A stretch of 39,647 nt of DNA, taken from Smithella sp. (GTDB taxonomy: Bacteria; Desulfobacterota; Syntrophia; Syntrophales; Smithellaceae). The translations under genes were made by a program, and so were the position numbers. The stretch covers positions 1 to 39,647 of the forward strand of contig JAAZHX010000174.1 in the NCBI GenBank assembly GCA_012510495.1, given 5' to 3'. The notes below the pieces were generated by a model that was not told the origin of the DNA, did no database searches, and saw nothing but the letters and a program-made list of their open reading frames with translations. Every line of letters begins with the position of its first letter. The first letter of the stretch is position 1. Of the stretch, positions 34,893-39,647 are shown one piece after another.

Positions 34893-34923
34893 AAGAAAAA
34901 CCCGCTGTATGCGGGTTTTTCTT
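34893..34923. terminator. Perfect bidirectional terminator
   Basis: Thirteen-base arms AAGAAAAACCCGC / GCGGGTTTTTCTT with a five-base loop. The GC core flanked by A and T runs can terminate transcription on either strand. It separates budA from the ssrA fragment and probably served the original ssrA gene on the minus strand. Confidence 0.88.
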
Positions 34924-35002
34924 ACCATCGACCTTAATTAAGTTGCCCCCTTCTCCCTGATAAAAAACGACAAGGAGAAAATGGCGTAAGTAACTGATTT
35001 TA

Positions 35003-35045
35003 TGGTGGAGGCGGCGGGAATTGAACCCGCGTCTGCTCTCGTAAG
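35003..35045 (-). pseudogene. ssrA: 3' fragment of tmRNA (ssrA), probable attachment site
   Basis: The minus strand reads GACGCGGGTTCAATTCCCGC followed by CGCCTCCACCA: a complete T arm (GCGGG / CCCGC with TTCAATT loop), the 3' side of an acceptor stem and encoded CCA, as in tmRNA. The 5' half with the GGGG...TTTCGACGG start is not found upstream; a phage-type gene begins 60 bases away instead. Integrating elements often use the ssrA 3' end, leaving such a fragment at one border. The intact gene would lie at the other end of the element, outside the window. Confidence 0.7.
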
Positions 35046-35105
35046 TATTTGATTTTGTTAATGACAAAACAAGGGCGCAACAAAAGCGCAACCCCCACGC
35101 GCTTC

Positions 35106-38100
35106 TTAATTCGCCAAATTAGCCCTGACCGCCTTTGGCGCCTTCTCCATCCGTCTCGCCTGGCTGCGCAGCGATCCAAGTTTTATCTCAGGCACCTCCC
35201 CATCTTTCAGCTCGCGGGCCTTCCCATTGTATTCCCGTACCATCTTCATAATTCTTTTATGCTCTTCCTGATTGTGGCGGTCTCCCAGCAACCAGGCGCG
35301 ATATCTCTGATAAATCGATTGCCTCAGATCAGCATAATGGGCCGCCTGGCGCTTCCCCTCCCATGTGCGCTCGGACAAAACAGCCTGCCGCGTCGATCGG
35401 AATCCAAGCACACGCGCCGTTGTTTCTCCGGACGTGGGAACAAGCTGCCTGCCACGCTCATCCCAAACGGGGTTATTCGCTCGCGTTGAAACCCCTTCTT
35501 TGGCTTCCCTGGCCGCCCGGATCGGATTTGCAAGCCCGGTCGGCAGGAGATTTTCAACCGCCTTTGAATACTGCCTTCGCATGGCCGCCTTGCCGCCTTC
35601 ACCCACTGCATCGATCACGCCGCCGACAGCCCCGGTCAGCTCCAGCATATCGCGCGGTATGCCGACGCCGATGGAGAGCGACCCGGATATGTCTATCCCC
35701 GCCGCCCCGGTCAATCCATGCCTGCCGACTTTCTCCGCCCCGTCTCCCAGATGTTCCCGGATCGTGTCCCACACCCATTTTTCAGGATCCTTGTCTTCTC
35801 CGAGCAGGGACCGCAGGATAAATCCTGAAAATGCAAAAATCGTATCTTTGAACGGCAGAGCCGCGCCGCCGGCAACAACAATAGGCGAAAGAAAGGCAAA
35901 CATCGCGGCCTTGATATTCTTCTTTTTAAAACCCAGGTCATACAGCATCTGCAAGTAATTGTGGCTGAACTTCGAATAGATATACAGCATCTGCCCTACT
36001 TTAGCCGCCGGGTTCGTGCCCTGTGCCCACATCGGCAATGTTGCACGGCCGTATACACCATGAGCCCGGTCGGACGCTTCTTTTGCGGCTTCGGCCGCGG
36101 CAGCATAATCCAGCCCCCTTTTCCGTGCGAGGCGGTACGCGGCCAGCATCGTGGTCCCTCTGTTCCACTGTTCCGACTTTCCGAAAAGGTACATGGACCC
36201 GTCCATCATGGTGTTCCATATTCGGGAATGTGTCTTTTCCATCACGCCCAAAGCATCCCGGGTGTACTGAGCATCGTCCCAGCCTTTATGCTGCAAGTCT
36301 TCAAGAAATGTCTGTTCATCAGCATTTGCCAGCTTCCGGCCGGCCATGAAAGCCCCGTAGTCCCCACCGGCCCGCCCCAGTTCCTTAAGGACCTTGGCAA
36401 TAGACCCTTTGCCCCCCATCGCGTACTGATGGATAGCAGACGGAGCAGTCGTCACGATCGCCGTCATGTTGACAGCCAGCGAGCGGATGTTGAACCCCAG
36501 AAACTTGAATGTGGCGATGGATTTAGCCAGGCCGATAATCCTGTCGGATGCGTCCAGGTTGCGCAATTGCTCTTCAATATAATTTGTGGCGACTTCGTAG
36601 GCTTTCGGGTCAGCAATCGGATCGATTCCTCCGACATGCTTGCCATTGACCTTCTGACCAAGCAGCTCCTCGATGGCTCGCCGGGCGACATAGGCCTTCG
36701 ACAATCCGCCAGCCAGTTGGTTCGCATAAAGCAGGTGTCGCTTGATCGGGTCTTCAATATACCCCTTGATGACAGCACCTTCTTTCCGGCGGATCTGATG
36801 CGACCGGAAACCACGGGCGCGGATTTCATCGGCCACGGCTCGTAGAACCTCGGAGCGGATGGCGACAATGGACGTGCTGTTCTCTTTTACTTTGTCCAGC
36901 GCGTTGTCAATCAACTTGGCGGCCGCCGCCGCTTTCACGTCCTGATAAATGGATTCCGGCAGTTTCTCGACCTGCGAAACCGAATAAACCGTCCAGCCCT
37001 CCCGCCGCAGTCTGTTCGCAAGACGGCGGGCGGACAATTCGCTTCCCCTGTGATCGCGGTAGTATTCCCGGTTGACCTCAAGAGGGCCATGTTTTTTATA
37101 GGCCTGCACCTTCCAGTTTCCCGCCTCGCGGATCCGGGGGGCGTAATACCCTTTCCACGTTTCCATTTCGGCCAGGGTATACTTCAGGGTGTCTTTTAGC
37201 TCTGCAAGGGAAGCCTCCGGGGATTCGCCGCGAAACGCCGCCTCCTCGATGATCTGGGCGATCATTTCCCGCAACTGCCTGGTCTGCAACTCAAGCGCCT
37301 TGTCGTAGGCTTGGCGATAAAGACGCCACACACGAACAACGTCATCCGTTGCGCCGTTCTTGCGCATGTAGGCTTCGCAATCTGCAAGATTCTCGGCATC
37401 GGATTTATTCGGGGCCCTTTTCGCCTCGGTGTCAAAATAATCAAGAAAGTCCGACAGCATCTTGTATTCAGCGGACTCTTTTCCGGCCAGGCGGTCGAAC
37501 CAGGACAGCCCTTTATTCTTCAATGCCTTACCCGCTTCCGGGACAGTTTTTTCCGGATAATCAATATCATCCACCGCGATCAGGTCATTGATTGTTTCGT
37601 GATATCGTTCGTTCCGGTCCCGGGCGAACAATCTATAGATCTTGCTGAACTGCGGATTGTCGAACCACTCCGGGGACTTCAAGAAGAGTTCCAGATAAGT
37701 CATATGTTCCGGCCGCAGCTTGTGCATGATCGCCTGGACGATCGCATCCGTTTCGTCCTTCAGATATGTGTTCAAAATCTTTGGGTCACGAGACACAGGC
37801 GGGTCCTGCTGGCGGCGTATAGAATACTTTTCAGGGTTGACTTTTCCGTCGGAAGTGATATCTTTATCTCGGAATGTCCCTTGTCGAGAGCCAGGGCTCG
37901 CTGAGGCAGGGGAAGTCGGGTTGGGGTTCCCCTGGGATCGCCCTTCGCCTTTTCTTTCCCAGTCAACAATCATTGATTCCTGCCGCCCTTGTTCCGCAGA
38001 GGGGATCTGATAAGAATAAAACTCGACGTTGCCCCAACTGCTCTGCGGCATAGTCCCTTTGTCCGCCCATGATCCGGCAGTGTCGATAATATCAAGCAGT

Positions 38101-39578
38101 TTTACTTCATTCTGACCGGCTCCGAGAAATTTCGCCAAGTTATTTGCTTCCGCGCTTTTTATGGCGCGGTTTGGAGAATATACAATCATGGCCCGGCCGT
38201 TTCGCTTTTCGAACGCCTTGAGCAGTTCAGCCTGCACCCTACCCCGAATTTTACTGAAGTCGGAAATGTCAACGGTGCCCGCGATGGCGTTTTGTCCATC
38301 CATGACAAGAACCCCTCCGTCGGGGATGAGCGCTTCAGCGTGAGATTTGGCGCCTTCGGCATTGTTGACCTTGGGGCCATTGTGTATTACTTCAAACACC
38401 CGTCCAAGCAAGGGAATGTTAATTTTCCCGGTCGTCTCTTCAGACAGGCTGGCTGGGCTTGTCCCCTCAGTTTCTGCGTATGACGAATATTTATCGGTCG
38501 TTACAGCCAGTGAATCCGTAAGCTCAACGCCCGATCCTTTTAGGACGCTCGAAAGGGATTTGGAGAATGTTTTGTCTTCAGTAGAAAACACGGCGCTCTG
38601 TGATGGGTGATTATGGGCAACGATAATACGCGCCGCGCCGGGTGTATTCAGAGCTTCTCCCGCAATGATGGGGGCCGATGCCATAGACGACCCGGGCAAA
38701 CCGACAGTGTGACGGTAAACATGGAGAAGTTTACCTTCTTTGTCCATGACCAGAGATATTAAATGCTCGTCGGGGTATTTTTTCAGGTATTGCGCTGCGA
38801 TTTGCGCCGCGTCTTGCGGCTTGTGTATGATCCGGCCGGATACTTTGAGGCCGCCGATTTTCTCGCGGCCGACGACGGTTGGACGGTATTGTACTCCGGC
38901 TCGTCTTCCGGAATTATCCCGTAAGGTTTCTCGTCTTCCGTCGGATATATTGTTGGCGCTTTCTTCATGGATGTAGCTATACGTCCACTCCGACTGATTG
39001 TCAACCTTGGAACCGAATACCTCCCCTGTCTTGATGTCCCGAATGACTCCGCCGACAGTCCTGATTCCAAACGCATTGACAATCTTGTCGATAAAATCCT
39101 GAATTCGGGAGATGATACGGCCGATCGCGCCTTTCGGCGGGGAAGTCAAGGCAGCGGCAATAAACGTCGCCCTGTCTTCCGCGCCGCCGATATCCTCTTT
39201 ATTCTGTGTCTCGAACTTCCCTTCCCTGACAAGACGCTTGATGTGCCCCCTCAAGGCCGCCACATCCAAGCTGTTCAAAACGCCTATGTCTTCCATAAAA
39301 TGGATTGATTCATGCGCCAGAGTCACATTGTCCGCCGCGCCGCGAGTCAGCTCAATCGTGCCTTGATGATACTTCCCGGCCACCACCTTGCCTCGTGACA
39401 GAGCGTTGCGTCCGTACCCGATATTGAGCGCGTAGCTGTCGGCGTCAATCCGGTCAACAGAGTGGATAATCAAATCCTGCCCGCCCCTTGTCTTGACGGC
39501 AAAGCATGAGGTGGTCTGGCCTCTTCGGACAGGGAACAGGGTTTTATAAGTGTGAAGCTGCTCCGGGTTAATGGTCAT
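35106..39578 (-). CDS. Giant phage-type polyvalent protein with zincin and JAMM motifs
   Basis: 1,490 residues. Near the N-terminus LAHESIHFME carries the zincin metalloprotease motif HExxH (H89, E90, H93). At 245-360 lies a RadC-like JAB/MPN domain with JAMM motif HNHP...D (H322, H324, D335). A low-complexity Pro/Ser linker at about 555-580 leads to long helical regions, a hydrophobic stretch (FLSPIVVAGGAALPF) and a C-terminal region resembling large polyvalent-protein-associated domains such as LPD38. Such proteins of phages and conjugative elements are thought to enter the host with the DNA and act early in infection. The ATG overlaps the upstream stop (ATGA). It lies next to the ssrA fragment. 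Confidence 0.8.
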   Translation of the reverse strand: MTINPEQLHTYKTLFPVRRGQTTSCFAVKTRGGQDLIIHSVDRIDADSYALNIGYGRNALSRGKVVAGKYHQGTIELTRGAADNVTLAHESIHFMEDIGVLNSLDVAALRGHIKRLVREGKFETQNKEDIGGAEDRATFIAAALTSPPKGAIGRIISRIQDFIDKIVNAFGIRTVGGVIRDIKTGEVFGSKVDNQSEWTYSYIHEESANNISDGRRETLRDNSGRRAGVQYRPTVVGREKIGGLKVSGRIIHKPQDAAQIAAQYLKKYPDEHLISLVMDKEGKLLHVYRHTVGLPGSSMASAPIIAGEALNTPGAARIIVAHNHPSQSAVFSTEDKTFSKSLSSVLKGSGVELTDSLAVTTDKYSSYAETEGTSPASLSEETTGKINIPLLGRVFEVIHNGPKVNNAEGAKSHAEALIPDGGVLVMDGQNAIAGTVDISDFSKIRGRVQAELLKAFEKRNGRAMIVYSPNRAIKSAEANNLAKFLGAGQNEVKLLDIIDTAGSWADKGTMPQSSWGNVEFYSYQIPSAEQGRQESMIVDWERKGEGRSQGNPNPTSPASASPGSRQGTFRDKDITSDGKVNPEKYSIRRQQDPPVSRDPKILNTYLKDETDAIVQAIMHKLRPEHMTYLELFLKSPEWFDNPQFSKIYRLFARDRNERYHETINDLIAVDDIDYPEKTVPEAGKALKNKGLSWFDRLAGKESAEYKMLSDFLDYFDTEAKRAPNKSDAENLADCEAYMRKNGATDDVVRVWRLYRQAYDKALELQTRQLREMIAQIIEEAAFRGESPEASLAELKDTLKYTLAEMETWKGYYAPRIREAGNWKVQAYKKHGPLEVNREYYRDHRGSELSARRLANRLRREGWTVYSVSQVEKLPESIYQDVKAAAAAKLIDNALDKVKENSTSIVAIRSEVLRAVADEIRARGFRSHQIRRKEGAVIKGYIEDPIKRHLLYANQLAGGLSKAYVARRAIEELLGQKVNGKHVGGIDPIADPKAYEVATNYIEEQLRNLDASDRIIGLAKSIATFKFLGFNIRSLAVNMTAIVTTAPSAIHQYAMGGKGSIAKVLKELGRAGGDYGAFMAGRKLANADEQTFLEDLQHKGWDDAQYTRDALGVMEKTHSRIWNTMMDGSMYLFGKSEQWNRGTTMLAAYRLARKRGLDYAAAAEAAKEASDRAHGVYGRATLPMWAQGTNPAAKVGQMLYIYSKFSHNYLQMLYDLGFKKKNIKAAMFAFLSPIVVAGGAALPFKDTIFAFSGFILRSLLGEDKDPEKWVWDTIREHLGDGAEKVGRHGLTGAAGIDISGSLSIGVGIPRDMLELTGAVGGVIDAVGEGGKAAMRRQYSKAVENLLPTGLANPIRAAREAKEGVSTRANNPVWDERGRQLVPTSGETTARVLGFRSTRQAVLSERTWEGKRQAAHYADLRQSIYQRYRAWLLGDRHNQEEHKRIMKMVREYNGKARELKDGEVPEIKLGSLRSQARRMEKAPKAVRANLAN

Positions 39579-39647
39579 GCCGCAGCCTGTTTCTGCGTTT
39601 GTGATTTGAAGTAAACCATACTTGGTGTCTTCCTGTCAAAGTTTTGA
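39575..39647 (-). CDS. End of an unknown gene upstream of the polyvalent protein
   Basis: The minus strand is open from the right edge to a TGA at 39575, ending QNFDRKTPSMVYFKSQTQKQ plus AAA. The stop overlaps the start of the giant protein gene by four bases, which suggests a translationally coupled upstream gene of the same element. Only 24 codons are visible, so it could be chance. Confidence 0.4.
   Translation of the reverse strand, partial: QNFDRKTPSMVYFKSQTQKQAAA

Noticed and set aside
35003-35105. A complete tRNA or tmRNA gene
   Set aside because: Only the T arm, 3' acceptor strand and CCA are present; no matching 5' half, anticodon arm or tmRNA start lies upstream.

Overview
The window looks like a chromosome segment of an anaerobic, moderately GC-rich Gram-negative bacterium. 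My best guess is Desulfobacterota (former Deltaproteobacteria), perhaps near Syntrophales. This is inferred from the rubrerythrin, the lipoprotein and periplasmic signal sequences, the dprA-topA-trmFO cluster and the general protein flavour. No marker here fixes the taxon.

Positions 1-9,876 hold a type I-E CRISPR-Cas operon on the minus strand, read right to left: cas3, cse1, cse2, cas7e, cas5e, cas6e, then cas1e, which runs off the left edge. The effector genes nearly touch each other. Between cas6e and cas1e lies a three-part insert in the same orientation: a decayed fragment of a Bro-N/DinD-type gene, an intact Bro-N/DinD-type gene, and an intact Fic-domain gene carrying its own inhibitory motif. 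This cargo is the most interesting feature of the window. No CRISPR array is visible; it presumably lies past cas1-cas2, off the left edge. The locus, especially cse1, is visibly more AT-rich than the rest.

Positions 9,877-12,663 form a poorly coded junction. It holds one possible small Cys-rich protein, several hairpins, an orphan branched-chain-amino-acid-type periplasmic binding protein that appears coupled to a 22-codon leader ORF, and a 570-base stretch with possible traces of an old integration beside tRNA-Lys. Four tRNA genes (Arg-TCT, His, Arg-TCG, Lys) follow on the minus strand, with a good promoter and a clear terminator.

Positions 13,099-34,864 are ordinary chromosome. A secreted DUF5648 protein diverges from dprA-topA-trmFO. 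GerMN protein, an EF-G paralogue and a membrane class III nucleotide cyclase form a convergent operon. Then come rubrerythrin, a 60-residue conserved-looking protein, a minus-strand operon (coiled-coil protein, HD nucleotidase, lipoprotein, MscL), a DUF1385 membrane protein, a LysM protein, a PP-loop tRNA-thiolation-like enzyme, a DUF4301 protein behind a sodium symporter, and acetolactate decarboxylase.

From about 35,003 to the right edge the DNA is probably a prophage or related element. It abuts a 3' fragment of tmRNA (ssrA), a classic attachment site. It carries one 1,490-residue polyvalent protein with a zincin motif and a JAMM/RadC-like motif, preceded by the end of another gene that overlaps it by four bases.
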